Below, in pieces: positions 32,479-41,894 of a stretch of DNA of 64,000 nt. Under the pieces are notes generated by a model that worked only from the letters and a program-made list of their open reading frames with translations, was not told where the DNA came from and did not search any database. The position numbers were made by a program, and so were the translations under genes. Location: NCBI RefSeq assembly GCF_943914565.1, contig NZ_CALUCN010000005.1, forward strand, positions 147,514 to 211,513, in the 5' to 3' direction. How positions within the stretch are numbered: position 1 is the first letter of the stretch; each line of letters starts with the position of its first letter. The DNA comes from an uncultured Tessaracoccus sp. (GTDB taxonomy: Bacteria > Actinomycetota > Actinomycetes > Propionibacteriales > Propionibacteriaceae).

Positions 32479-33405
32479 ATGAGCACCGCACGACGCCGCA
32501 CCGAGGGAATCGACGGAAAGGACGCCGTCGGCCAGTACCTCGACGAGATCGCCCGGACCCCGCTGCTCAGCGCGGTCGAGGAGGTCGAGCTCGCCAAACG
32601 CATCGAGGCCGGCATGTACGCCTCCAAGGTACTCGAGGGGGAAATCGAGTCCACCACCGACGCCACCGACGACGAGCTCCGCGCGATCGCCGACGACGGA
32701 GAACGAGCCATGCGCCACTTCGTGAAGGCCAACCTCCGTCTCGTCGTCTCGGTCGCCCGGAAATACGGGCGCGCCCAGATGCCGCTGCTGGACCTCATCC
32801 AGGAGGGCAACACCGGACTCATCCGCGCGGTCGAGAAGTTCGACTACGCCAAGGGCTTCAAGTTCTCCACCTACGCCACGTGGTGGGTCCGTCAGGCCAT
32901 CTCCCGCGGCGTGGCCCAGCAGGCGCGCATCGTGCGTCTGCCCGTCCACGTCGCCGAGCAGGTCAACCAGGTCGCGTCGGCCCGTCGCACGCTCGAGCGT
33001 CAGCTCGGCCGCGAGCCCGAGGTCATCGAGATCGCCGACGAGTTGGGGCTCGAGGAGGATCGCGTGGTCGACCTCATCCGTTGGTCGCGTGAGCACGTCT
33101 CGCTCGACGCCCCCGTCGACACCGACGGCGACACCTCGCTGGGCGACCTGATCGCCAAGGACGTCGCCCCCGGCCCCGACGAGGTCGTGCTCGACGTCGA
33201 GGACCGCGCCCGCATCGAGGGCATGCTCGAGGGCCTCGACGAGCGCTCGCAGGACGTCGTCCGGCGTCGCTACGGGCTGGTCGACGGCCGCCAGGCCAAG
33301 CTCGCCGACATCGGCACGCACTGGGGCATCACCGCAGAGCGCGTCCGCCAGATCGAGCGGCTGGCACTGGCGAAGATGCGCGAGCGCGTCGGCCTGGCCG
33401 CCTGA
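32479..33405 (+). CDS. sigB: Group 2 sigma factor SigB
   Basis: 308 residues. It lacks the long N-terminal tail of the principal factor. It has a region 1.2 start (AVGQYLDEIARTPLL), region 2 with LIQEGNTGLIRAVEKFDY and TYATWWVRQAISRG, and region 4 ending ITAERVRQIERLALAKMRERV. It is probably dispensable and active in stress or stationary phase, like SigB/HrdD proteins. ATG 32479 is chosen because AAAGGAG lies at 6 bases; the frame is open further upstream without a ribosome site. Expression appears to depend on the ECF-type promoter noted just upstream. Confidence 0.95.
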   Translation: MSTARRRTEGIDGKDAVGQYLDEIARTPLLSAVEEVELAKRIEAGMYASKVLEGEIESTTDATDDELRAIADDGERAMRHFVKANLRLVVSVARKYGRAQMPLLDLIQEGNTGLIRAVEKFDYAKGFKFSTYATWWVRQAISRGVAQQARIVRLPVHVAEQVNQVASARRTLERQLGREPEVIEIADELGLEEDRVVDLIRWSREHVSLDAPVDTDGDTSLGDLIAKDVAPGPDEVVLDVEDRARIEGMLEGLDERSQDVVRRRYGLVDGRQAKLADIGTHWGITAERVRQIERLALAKMRERVGLAA

Positions 33406-33425
33406 CGCCCGCGCGCGGCACCGCA

Positions 33426-33431
33426 TAGGGT
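33426..33431 (+). promoter_or_regulatory. -10 box (TAGGGT) of a leaderless promoter
   Basis: TAGGGT ends 7 bases before ATG 33439. The GGGGAG between them would be only about one base from the ATG, too close to act as a ribosome site. An in-frame GTG at 33430 overlaps the box and is rejected as start. Confidence 0.5.
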
Positions 33432-33438
33432 GGGGAGC

Positions 33439-35454
33439 ATGTCCGAGCATGCTCCCCACTCGCCGTTTTCCGACCTCGACGGCTACGTCGCCCTCCCCCG
33501 CCTGGGCGCGCTGTCCCTGAGCCCCGACGGGCGCCAGCTCGTCGTCGAGGTGAGTGCCCCCAACCGCGAGGGCACGGCCTACACGAGCGCGCTCTGGGCG
33601 CTCGACCCGGCCGGGCAGGCCCCGGCCAGGCGACTCACCCGGTCCCCCGAGGGCGAACGCGTCGTCACGTGGCACGGCGACGAGCTGCTGTTCACCTCCG
33701 GACGGCCCGTCCCCGCGTCCGAGGGCCTGGACCCGTCGGAGTCCACGAAGGCGCTGTGGTGTCTGCCGGCCCACGGGGAGGCCCATCCTGCTCTCGCGCG
33801 CGACGGCGGCGTGGCCTTCGCGGACGTCGCGAAGCGGGGCGACGTGGCCCTGCTCGGGGTGCCCGTGCACGCCGGCGCCGCGGACGACGAGGCCGACGCG
33901 CGGCTGCGCAAGCAGCGCCGGGAGGGCAAGGTGAGCGCGATCCTGCACGGCACCGCCGGTGTGCGGCACTGGGACCACGACCTTGGCGCCGAGCACGTCC
34001 GCCTGCGCGTCGGCCGGATCCGCGACGGCGTCGTCGAGGACGTGCGCGACCTCACCGGCGACGAGGGCCGGGGCATCGCCGCCGCCCGGATCAGCGACGA
34101 CGGTCAACGGGTCGTCGTGGAGTGGCGCCGGTTCGAGCCGCTCGGCCGCTTCCGCACGGACCTCGTCGTGATCGACGTGGCCTCGGGTGAGCGCCGGACC
34201 CTCGCCAGCGCGCCCGGCCAACGCAGCCACGTCGCTGCGCGCTGGAGCCCGGACGGGACCTTCGTCGTGGCGGTCGAGGAGGACCACGCGACGCCCGAGA
34301 CCGTCGGCGGCTCACGGCTCGTCAGGCTCGACGTCGGCACCGGCGAGCGCCGGGTGCTCGCCGCGGACTGGGACCGCTGGGCGGCGCCCGAGGCGTTCAG
34401 CCCCGACGGCCGCACCCTGTTCGTCACCGCCGACGAGGACGGCCACCGCCCCGTCTTCGCGATCGACCTCGAGACGGACGCGGTGACCAGGCTCACCGAC
34501 GCCGGCGCGTTCTCGGACGTGCAGGTCAGCCCCGACGGCGCCACCCTGTTCGCCGTGCGCACCGCCTTCGACCACCCGGGCGAGGTCGTCGCCGTGGACG
34601 TCGCGCAGCACACTACCCGCACGGTGCCCAGCGTCACGTACCCGCCGCTGCCCGGCCGCCTCGAGCGTGTCGAGACCACCGCCGCTGACGGCACCCGCGT
34701 GCCCGGCTGGCTCGCGCTCCCCGACGACGCCTCGGCCGACCACCCCGTCCCGCTCACGCTGTGGGTCCACGGCGGGCCCGTCTCGAGCTGGAACGCCTGG
34801 AGTTGGCGCTGGTGCCCGTGGCTGCTCGTCGCCCGTGGCCAGGCGGTGCTGCTGCCCGACCCGGCCCTCTCCACCGGCTACGGGCAGGCGTTCGTCGACC
34901 GCGGCTGGAGCCGCTGGGGCGCCGAGCCCTACACCGACGTCATGGCCCTCACCGACGCGGTCGAGGCCCGGCCGGACGTCCGCGACGACGCCTCGACGAT
35001 GATGGGTGGCTCGTTCGGCGGCTACATGGCCAACTGGATCGCGACGCAGACCGACCGGTTCCGCGCCATCGTGTCCCACGCGTCGTTGTGGGACCTCCGC
35101 GCCTTCCGCGCCACCACGGACCACCCGGCGTTCTGGCGCGACGGGTTCCGCCCCGCGATGCTCGAGGAGCACAACCCCGCCCGCTTCGCCGATCGGATCA
35201 CCACGCCGATGCTCGTGATCCACGGCGACAAGGACTACCGGGTGCCCGTCGGCGAGGGGCTCGCCCTGTGGTGGGCCCTCACCGGCAGCGACGCCGGCGA
35301 CCCGGCGGAGATCCCGCACCGGTTCCTGTACTTCCCCGACGAGAACCACTGGGTGCTCACCCCGCAGCACGCGAAGCTCTGGTACGAGACGGTGATCGAG
35401 TTCCTCGCAGCGCACCGCGAGGGCCGGCAGCCGGAGCGGCCCGCGCTGCTCTGA
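33439..35454 (+). CDS. S9-family serine peptidase (prolyl oligopeptidase / acylaminoacyl-peptidase type)
   Basis: 671 residues with no signal peptide, so cytoplasmic. The N-terminal 410 residues are a beta-propeller with WD40-like repeats (for example ARWSPDGTFVVAVEED and AFSPDGRTLFVTADEDG). The C-terminal alpha/beta hydrolase has the nucleophile Ser in GGSFGGYMANW, the Asp region HGDKDYRVPVGEG and the His in FPDENHWVLTP. Such enzymes cleave short peptides or acylated N-termini. It appears to be monocistronic and leaderless, with a hairpin at its stop. Confidence 0.94.
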   Translation: MSEHAPHSPFSDLDGYVALPRLGALSLSPDGRQLVVEVSAPNREGTAYTSALWALDPAGQAPARRLTRSPEGERVVTWHGDELLFTSGRPVPASEGLDPSESTKALWCLPAHGEAHPALARDGGVAFADVAKRGDVALLGVPVHAGAADDEADARLRKQRREGKVSAILHGTAGVRHWDHDLGAEHVRLRVGRIRDGVVEDVRDLTGDEGRGIAAARISDDGQRVVVEWRRFEPLGRFRTDLVVIDVASGERRTLASAPGQRSHVAARWSPDGTFVVAVEEDHATPETVGGSRLVRLDVGTGERRVLAADWDRWAAPEAFSPDGRTLFVTADEDGHRPVFAIDLETDAVTRLTDAGAFSDVQVSPDGATLFAVRTAFDHPGEVVAVDVAQHTTRTVPSVTYPPLPGRLERVETTAADGTRVPGWLALPDDASADHPVPLTLWVHGGPVSSWNAWSWRWCPWLLVARGQAVLLPDPALSTGYGQAFVDRGWSRWGAEPYTDVMALTDAVEARPDVRDDASTMMGGSFGGYMANWIATQTDRFRAIVSHASLWDLRAFRATTDHPAFWRDGFRPAMLEEHNPARFADRITTPMLVIHGDKDYRVPVGEGLALWWALTGSDAGDPAEIPHRFLYFPDENHWVLTPQHAKLWYETVIEFLAAHREGRQPERPALL

Positions 35455-35477
35455 CCCCGGGCGCGCGCCGGGTGGTC
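35453..35477. terminator. Imperfect hairpin between convergent S9 peptidase and thioesterase genes
   Basis: GACCCC (35453-35458) can pair with GGTGGTC (35471-35477) around a CG-rich loop with one bulge. It lies in a 31-bp convergent gap. Modest evidence. Confidence 0.35.
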
Positions 35478-35485
35478 CCAGTCGG

Positions 35486-36337
35486 TCAGCCGCCGTGGCC
35501 GACCAGCCGCAGCAACCCCTCCTGCCCGCAGGAGGCGACGGCGACGCCGCCCTGGTAGAGCCGCCCGCGGGCGAAGCCCCGCGCGCCGGCGGCCGAGGGC
35601 GAGACCATGTCGTAGAGGATCCACTCGTCGACGGCCACCGGCCGGTGGAACCACATCGAGTGGTCGATCGACGCCGCGAGCAGGTTCGGCGACATGAGCT
35701 GCACCTGGTGCGGGATCACGGCCACGCTCAGCAGGGTGATGTCGGACAGGTACGCGAGCACCGCGTTGTGCAGGAGCGGGTCCCTGGGCATCCTCGACTT
35801 GGTGCGCACCCAGGCCCGCAGGTCGGCTCCGCGGTGGTTCGCGGCGGGCGGGCTGGCGAGCCGCACGTCGAGCGCGTCCCACTCGGAGATCACGTCGACG
35901 TGGGTGCCGTACTGCTCCTCGAGCACGCCCTTCAGCGACGGTGCGTCCTCGGGGCTGGTGAGCCCTCGCCACGGCTGCCGGGCGCTGTGCTCGAGGCCCG
36001 GTTCGGGCTCCTGGAACGAGGCGTTGAGCTGGAAGATGACCTTGCCGAACTGCTTCGTCACCACGCGTCGCGCGCTGAAGGCGCTGCCATCGCGGAGGTT
36101 CTCGACCTCGAAGCGCAGCGGCGCCTCCGGGGATCCGGGGCGCAGGAAGTAGGCGTTCAACGAATGCACGAGACGCTCGCGCGGGACCGATTTGGCCGCC
36201 GCGACGAGCGTCTGCGCGAGCACCTGGCCGCCGAAGAGGCGCTGGAAGAGGGTGTCCGGCTGGGGCCCCTCCCAGACGTCGTCGTCGACCTGCTCGAGTT
36301 CGAAGAGGGCGAGGAGTCCTGGTACGTCCTTGGGCAC
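35486..36337 (-). CDS. Acyl-CoA thioesterase II (TesB family, double hot-dog)
   Basis: A 283-residue enzyme, near the 286 of E. coli TesB. It hydrolyses acyl-CoA thioesters. The N-terminal hot dog carries LFQRLFGGQVLAQTLVAA and RLVHSLNAYFLRPG. The second hot dog has LLAASIDHSMWFHRPVAVDE, holding the active-site Asp, and the terminal SCGQEGLLR contains the Gln of the triad. It starts on a GTG. A TGCAAT -10-like box lies 9 bases upstream and no ribosome site is visible. Confidence 0.93.
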   Translation of the reverse strand: MPKDVPGLLALFELEQVDDDVWEGPQPDTLFQRLFGGQVLAQTLVAAAKSVPRERLVHSLNAYFLRPGSPEAPLRFEVENLRDGSAFSARRVVTKQFGKVIFQLNASFQEPEPGLEHSARQPWRGLTSPEDAPSLKGVLEEQYGTHVDVISEWDALDVRLASPPAANHRGADLRAWVRTKSRMPRDPLLHNAVLAYLSDITLLSVAVIPHQVQLMSPNLLAASIDHSMWFHRPVAVDEWILYDMVSPSAAGARGFARGRLYQGGVAVASCGQEGLLRLVGHGG

Positions 36338-36352
36338 CTCGCCATCATTGCA

Positions 36353-36381
36353 TCAAAACCGACACCGCCGGGGGCGGTGTC
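36353..36381 (-). terminator. Rho-independent terminator downstream of the first lipoprotein gene
   Basis: Arms 36361-36369 and 36373-36381 (GACACCGCC and complement) with a 3-nt loop. On the minus strand the stem is followed by GGTTTTG, a short U-tract. It lies 5 bases after the stop of the lipoprotein gene. Confidence 0.8.
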
Positions 36382-36385
36382 CGGA

Positions 36386-37231
36386 TCAGCCGAGCGCCCC
36401 GATGGCGTCGGCCAAGATCTTCTCGGTGGCGGCCGCGTCCTTCTTCGGGTCCTGCGAGGCCGCAGCCCCGCTCACGACGACGTTGCCCTTCGCCGCGATC
36501 CCGAGGTACGACGTGTGCCCGGCCCCCGCGGCCTCGTTGGTCATCTCCATGACGAGGGCGTCGTCGGCGCCCTGGACCTTCGCGTCGCGCACGGTCATCT
36601 TGGTGGTGACCTTCTGCTTGCCCATCACCACCGACACCGACGGGCACTTGGTGACGTGGTCCCTCGTGGCGGCCATGAGTTCGGAGACGTTGACGCCGTC
36701 CGGCAGCTCCGACAGGGTCAGGAACTGCTGCGAGGTGCCGTCCGGCGCGACCGCCGACGCCCCGCCCACCGCGGCGTCCTTCATGAACTCGGCCATGGTA
36801 CCGGCGGCAGTGGCGTCGGCGCACTCCTTGGGCTCGACCTTGAGGTTCTTCATCGCCTCCTGGGCCTTGCTCGGGTCCAGCTCGGAGGCCGGCATCTCCT
36901 CGGCGCCCTCGTGGCTCGAGACGAACTGCTCGACCGCCTTCTGCGCACCGGCGCTCAGCTCCTTGCCACCGTTCGACGAGCCCTCGTCACCGGAGGCGCT
37001 CGACTCGGATCCGCTCGCGTCGGACCCGGACTCGCTGGCGCCCGACTCGTCGGTCTGTTCCTCGTCCGGCGACGCGGTGTCGTCCGACGAGTCCGAGGCG
37101 TCCTCGCTCGCCGTGGCCGACGCGGTGGTGGCCGGCTCGGCACCGCCGTCGTCGGATCCGGCGTCGCCGCCACAGGCACTGAGCGACATGGCGAGTGCGG
37201 CCAGCGGGACGATGCACCACTTGATCTTCAT
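36386..37231 (-). CDS. Lipoprotein of unknown function, paralogue A
   Basis: 281 residues. The signal peptide ends in lipobox LSAC (Cys about residue 20), so it is membrane-anchored outside the cell. A disordered Ser/Asp/Glu-rich linker runs to about residue 85. The folded part has a conserved pattern shared with the neighbouring lipoprotein: GAQKAVEQF, EGAEEMPASELDPSKA, a PKEC cysteine, a KCP cysteine, and a C-terminal VVSGAAASQ strand and ADAIGALG end. The two cysteines could form a disulfide. I do not recognise the family. It is preceded by its paralogue in the same orientation 115 bp away and followed by a U-tract terminator. Confidence 0.85.
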   Translation of the reverse strand: MKIKWCIVPLAALAMSLSACGGDAGSDDGGAEPATTASATASEDASDSSDDTASPDEEQTDESGASESGSDASGSESSASGDEGSSNGGKELSAGAQKAVEQFVSSHEGAEEMPASELDPSKAQEAMKNLKVEPKECADATAAGTMAEFMKDAAVGGASAVAPDGTSQQFLTLSELPDGVNVSELMAATRDHVTKCPSVSVVMGKQKVTTKMTVRDAKVQGADDALVMEMTNEAAGAGHTSYLGIAAKGNVVVSGAAASQDPKKDAAATEKILADAIGALG

Positions 37232-37346
37232 GGGGTCTCCTTATGTGTTGGTCACAACGCGAGCCCCACCGTACTGACCCATCGGGCCAAATCCAGCCGC
37301 GCGCCGGCACGGATTCGCTCTCGGCGCGGACGCGTCCACCGACCGC

Positions 37347-38114
37347 TCAGCCGAGTGCCTTCGCGCTCTCCGCGAGGAGCCGGTCGACGTCCTTGGCATC
37401 CCTGGAGCCGTCGAGGGTGGTCACCGCGATCGTGATCATCACCTTGCCGCGTCCGGCGACACCGGTGAAGGCCTCGTGCGTCTGGCCCTGCGACGTGGTG
37501 GTAGAGCTCAGCACGTACGCGTCGTCCATGCCCTCGACGCTGGGGGCGTCGAGCACCTTCAGCGCGGTCGTGGCCTTCTGGCCGCCCATCTCGAGCTCGA
37601 GCTTCGGGCACTGGTCGGCGTTGTCACGGCCAGTGCGCATGTGCTGCTTCACCGATGCGTCCTTGAACTCGGCAACCGAGAGCACGGTCGAGTTGCCCGT
37701 CTCGGCGTCCTGCGCGAACGCACCGCCCAGCACCGCGTCGCGGAGCACCTCGGGGTCCTGCGCGCTGAGCGCCGCGTCCTTGCACTCCTGCGGCGAGACC
37801 TGGATCTTCTCGAGTGACTTGGCTGCCGCCTCCGGGTCCAGCTGGTCCGCCGGCAGTTCCGTCGCGCCCTCGTTGGCCTTCACGAAGGCGTCGACGACGG
37901 CCTGGGCTCCCCGGCTGAGCCCCGACGCGGGCGAGGCCTGGTTGGACGGCGAGGCACCCCCGGCGGGCTCCGACGGGGGCGCGCTCGACGCGGACGCCCC
38001 GGCCCCGCTCGGGCTGATCGTGCCCGCGGGACCGTCCCCGCCGTCGCCACTCACGCAGCCGCTCACCGCGAGCACGAGTGCCGCCACGGGTGCCACCAGT
38101 CGCGAAGTCTTCAT
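37347..38114 (-). CDS. Lipoprotein of unknown function, paralogue B
   Basis: 255 residues with lipobox AVSGC (Cys about residue 20) and a Gly/Pro/Ser-rich linker. The globular part parallels paralogue A: GAQAVVDAF, EGATELPADQLDPEAA, a PQEC cysteine and a QCP cysteine, and a final LAESAKALG. The same block order and spacing point to tandem duplication. The ATG ending at 38114 is chosen over the longer frame because the signal peptide starts there and GGAGGA precedes it. It is preceded by hrpA, which lies on the same strand and ends 54 bp upstream, so both may partly be read from there. Confidence 0.85.
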   Translation of the reverse strand: MKTSRLVAPVAALVLAVSGCVSGDGGDGPAGTISPSGAGASASSAPPSEPAGGASPSNQASPASGLSRGAQAVVDAFVKANEGATELPADQLDPEAAAKSLEKIQVSPQECKDAALSAQDPEVLRDAVLGGAFAQDAETGNSTVLSVAEFKDASVKQHMRTGRDNADQCPKLELEMGGQKATTALKVLDAPSVEGMDDAYVLSSTTTSQGQTHEAFTGVAGRGKVMITIAVTTLDGSRDAKDVDRLLAESAKALG

Positions 38115-38168
38115 CGGTCCTCCTTCTCCCTCCAAGGCTTCGGCCCCAGCGTACGTCCGGGGCAACAC

Positions 38169-41100
38169 TCAGCGTCGCGCCGCGTCGATGGCGCGGCGGA
38201 TCCGTTTCGTCGACACCGGCACGCTGGTGCGCAGCTGCTGCGCGAACACGCTCACGCGGAACTCCTCGACGAGGAACGCGATCTCCTCGACCTCGGGCCT
38301 GAGCGGGCCCGGCGGTTGGGCGTCGGCGAGCGCGGCGTACTCGGCCTCCACCTGCTCGACCTGCTCCGCGCCGCGGGCGTCCCGTGCCGGGTCCGCGAGC
38401 GCCTGTTCGACGCGCAGCGCGGCAGCCTCGCAGTAGCGCGGCAGGTGCTGCAGCCAGGGGTCGGGCGTGAAGGACAGGAAGCGGTCGAACAGCAGGTTGT
38501 CCAGCTGCGCCTCGACATCCACGCGCAGTGGGTGGTCGGCCGGCAGCTCCCCGAGCGTGACGCGGGCCCTCGTCGCCGCCTCGAGCGCGCGGGCGGCGAT
38601 GCGGACGTTGGCCTGCGTGGCGTCGGCCTGCCCCTCGCGCACGGGCACGACGAGGCGGTCGAACGCGTCGCGGTCGCGGACCTGCACCGGGTCGCCCCGC
38701 CGGGCGGCGAGCTGCTCGGAGGCCTTCAGCCACGCGTCGGCGAGCAGGGCCGGGACGGTGTCGTAGGCCGAGTCCGCGAGCGCGAGCTTCTCGGTCATGG
38801 TGAGGTGCGCGACGACCCAGCGCGTGGGATCCGGGTTCACGAGCGTGAGCAGCCGACGCAACCCCTGCACGTGCGCGCGGCGGGCCTTCGCCTCGGTGTC
38901 GTGCACGCGGACGCCGACACTGCTGCCCTCGTCGACGAGCGAGGGGTGCCCGACGACGCCCGGGCCCAGCGACGTCGTGACCGGGATCGCCGGGAACGTC
39001 CACGACGTGGCCCCGGTCGCCGTGATCCCGCTTGCGGCCGTGCTGAGCTTGCGCGCCACCTTGCCCGAGAGCCGGGTCTGCAGCGCGGCGAGGTCCTCCC
39101 CGCGGGCCACCTCCTTGCCGCGGTCGGTGACCACGAACGTGGCCCTGAGGTGCGACGGCAGTCGCTCGGGCTGCCAGGCGTCCGCGTCGACGACGACGCC
39201 GGTCAGGCGGGTGAGCGCGGCCGAGAGCGCGTCGGTGAAGGATCCCTGCCCGGTCTCGCCCCGATCCTCGATCGCGGCGAGTGCGCGTCGGGCGAAATCG
39301 GGGGCGGGCACGAACGAGGTGCGGACCTGCTTGGGCAGGCCGCGGATCAGCTCGGTGGCGAGCTCGGCCCGGAGGCCCGGCACGAGCCACGTGAACGGGG
39401 CCGGGTCGAGGGACGCGAGCTGCTCGAGCCGGACGGTGATCGTCGCGCCGTCGGTGCGGGCGCCGGGCGAGAACACGTAGCGCATCGGCAGGTCGGTGGG
39501 CCCCACCTGGAAATGGTCCGGGAAGTCCGACTCCGCGAGCTGCGAGTCGTCGGTGATGCAGTCCTCGGGCGTGAGCGTGGGCCACTGGTCCTTCGGCAAC
39601 CCGCGCAACCACCGGTCGAACGTCGCCCCGGAGACCACCTCCGCCGGGACCCGTGCATCGTAGAAGGCGTGCAGCTGGTCGTCGGAGATCAAGAGGTCGG
39701 GGCGACGCATGCGGTCGGTGAGCTGCTCGGCGCGCTGGAGGGCCCGTCGGTTGGCGGCGACGAGCGGGTGACGCGTGATCCACTCCCCCTCGACGAGCGC
39801 GGTGCGCAGGAAGATGTCGCGCGCCTCGACGGGGTGCTGCCTGGCGTAGCCCACCTTGCGTCCGGCGACGAGGGGTACCCCGAGCAGGGTCACGCGTTCG
39901 CTGGCCACGACCGTCGCGGTGCGTTGCTCGAAGTGCGGCTCGGAGAGCGTCCGGGTCGCGAGGTCGCCGGCGGCGTGCTCGACCCAGTCCGCGCGCACGG
40001 GCGCGACGGTCCGCGCCCACAACCGGCTGGTCTCCACCAGCTCGAACGCCATGACGAGCGGCGGCGCCGACTTGGCGAGGCACGAGCCGGGCTGGATCGC
40101 GAACCGCGCGCCGCGCGTGCCCTGGTACTCCCTGAGCGGACGACGGCGGCCCCGCTTCGGCTTGGCGCGGTCGACGTCGGCGAGCCCGACGTTGGTGAGC
40201 AGGCCCGTGAGCAGCGAGCGCAGCACGTCGGGCATCGAACCGCGACCGTGCGGGTCGAGGTCGAGGTCGCGCGCGACCTCGCGCAGCTGGCTCACGAGCT
40301 CCTCCCACTCGCGGTACCGCACGAAGTGCAGGTACTCCTCGCGGCACAGCCGGCGGAAGCGGTTGCTGGAGAGTTCGCGGCGCTTGCGCCGCAGGTAGGC
40401 CCAGAGGTTCAGCAGCACCTCGAAGTCGCCGCCCTCGGGCTTGGTGCCCTGTTCCTGCCCGTCGGAGGTCCAGAACCGGCGGTGGAGCTCGTCGGCGCGC
40501 TGCTGGTGCTCGAGCGGGCGCTCGCGGATGTCCGGGATGGTGAGGCCCGCCACGAGCACGAGGACCTGCTCGAGGCAGCCTCGTCGCGCGCCCTCGACGA
40601 GCATCCGGCCCAGCCGCGGGTCCACCGGCATGCGCGCGAGCTGGTGCCCCACCTTCGTCAGCCGCAGGTCCTCGCCCTTGCGGCGCCGTCGGAGGGCGCC
40701 CAGCTCCTGCAGCACGCGGATGCCGTCGTTGATCTGGCTCGTGACCGGCGCCTCGACGAACGGGAAGCGGTCGATGTCGCCGAGCCCCGCCTCGGCCATG
40801 AGCAGGATGACGGTCGCGAGGTTGGTGCGCAGGATCTCCGGGTCGGAGAACTCCGGGCGGGCGAGGAAGTCCTCCTCGGAGTACAGCCGCACCGCCACGC
40901 CGGGACCGACGCGCCCGCAGCGGCCCGCGCGCTGGTTGGCGGAGGCCTGGCTCACGGGTTCGATGGGCAGTCGCTGGACCTTCGTGCGCGACGAGTAGCG
41001 CGAGATGCGCGCGGTGCCCAAGTCGACGACGTAGCGGATGCCCGGCACGGTCACCGACGTCTCGGCGACGTTCGTGGCGAGCACGACCCGCCGCATCCCG

Positions 41101-41894
41101 TGTGGTTGGAACACGCGGGACTGGTCGCCGGCGGAGAGCCGCCCGAACAGCGGCACGGTCTCGACGCCGCGCAGCTGGAGCGCGTCGACGGCGTCCTGGG
41201 CATCGCGGATCTCCCGCTCGCCGCTCAGGAACACGAGGATGTCCCCGCTCGGGGACTCGCGCACGAGGTCGGCGACGGCGGAGGCGACCTGGTCGATCTC
41301 GTCCTGGCCCTCGTCGGGTGGGCGGTACCGGATCTCGACGGGGTAGGTCCGCCCGGAGACCTCGACGACCGGGCAGCCGCCGAAGTGCTCGGCGAACCGG
41401 GCGGTGTCGATCGTCGCCGACGTGACGATCACCCTGAGGTCCGGCCGCTTCGGCAGCAGCTGCTTCAGATAGCCCAGCAGGAAGTCGATGTTCAGGCTGC
41501 GCTCGTGGGCCTCGTCGATGATGACCGTGTCGTAGCGGCGGAGCAGCTTGTCGTGCGTGAGTTCGTTCAGCAGGATGCCGTCGGTCATCAACTTGATCCG
41601 CGTCTCACGCGAGGCCTTGCGCGTGAAGCGGACCTGGTAGCCGACGAACGCCCCGAGCTCGGTGCCGCACTCGTCGGCGATGCGCTGCGCCACGGTACGT
41701 GCGGCGAGTCTGCGGGGCTGGGTGTGCGCGATGCGCTCGCGCCCGGCGAGCAGGCAGATCTTCGGCAGCTGCGTGGTCTTGCCGGATCCGGTCTCCCCCG
41801 CCACGACGACGACCTGGTGTTCGCGGACGAGCTCGGCGATGTGCTCCGCCTCCGCCGCGATCGGCAGGTCGGGCGCGACGGTGACCGTCGTCAC
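38169..41894 (-). CDS. hrpA: ATP-dependent RNA helicase HrpA (DEAH type)
   Basis: 1241 residues with the HrpA layout: an SF2 helicase core with Walker A GETGSGKTTQ, IIDEAHERSL (DEAH), SATIDTARFAEHF and QRAGRCGRVGPGVAVRLY (motif VI). Helicase-associated and OB-like domains and a long C-terminal DUF3418 region follow. In E. coli HrpA acts on RNA and collided ribosomes. The frame is open to an ATG at 41915; the GTG ending at 41894 is preferred because it forms a GTGA overlap with the universal stress protein stop. It contains about 600 residues beyond the core, near the family's usual length. Confidence 0.94.
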   Translation of the reverse strand: MTTVTVAPDLPIAAEAEHIAELVREHQVVVVAGETGSGKTTQLPKICLLAGRERIAHTQPRRLAARTVAQRIADECGTELGAFVGYQVRFTRKASRETRIKLMTDGILLNELTHDKLLRRYDTVIIDEAHERSLNIDFLLGYLKQLLPKRPDLRVIVTSATIDTARFAEHFGGCPVVEVSGRTYPVEIRYRPPDEGQDEIDQVASAVADLVRESPSGDILVFLSGEREIRDAQDAVDALQLRGVETVPLFGRLSAGDQSRVFQPHGMRRVVLATNVAETSVTVPGIRYVVDLGTARISRYSSRTKVQRLPIEPVSQASANQRAGRCGRVGPGVAVRLYSEEDFLARPEFSDPEILRTNLATVILLMAEAGLGDIDRFPFVEAPVTSQINDGIRVLQELGALRRRRKGEDLRLTKVGHQLARMPVDPRLGRMLVEGARRGCLEQVLVLVAGLTIPDIRERPLEHQQRADELHRRFWTSDGQEQGTKPEGGDFEVLLNLWAYLRRKRRELSSNRFRRLCREEYLHFVRYREWEELVSQLREVARDLDLDPHGRGSMPDVLRSLLTGLLTNVGLADVDRAKPKRGRRRPLREYQGTRGARFAIQPGSCLAKSAPPLVMAFELVETSRLWARTVAPVRADWVEHAAGDLATRTLSEPHFEQRTATVVASERVTLLGVPLVAGRKVGYARQHPVEARDIFLRTALVEGEWITRHPLVAANRRALQRAEQLTDRMRRPDLLISDDQLHAFYDARVPAEVVSGATFDRWLRGLPKDQWPTLTPEDCITDDSQLAESDFPDHFQVGPTDLPMRYVFSPGARTDGATITVRLEQLASLDPAPFTWLVPGLRAELATELIRGLPKQVRTSFVPAPDFARRALAAIEDRGETGQGSFTDALSAALTRLTGVVVDADAWQPERLPSHLRATFVVTDRGKEVARGEDLAALQTRLSGKVARKLSTAASGITATGATSWTFPAIPVTTSLGPGVVGHPSLVDEGSSVGVRVHDTEAKARRAHVQGLRRLLTLVNPDPTRWVVAHLTMTEKLALADSAYDTVPALLADAWLKASEQLAARRGDPVQVRDRDAFDRLVVPVREGQADATQANVRIAARALEAATRARVTLGELPADHPLRVDVEAQLDNLLFDRFLSFTPDPWLQHLPRYCEAAALRVEQALADPARDARGAEQVEQVEAEYAALADAQPPGPLRPEVEEIAFLVEEFRVSVFAQQLRTSVPVSTKRIRRAIDAARR

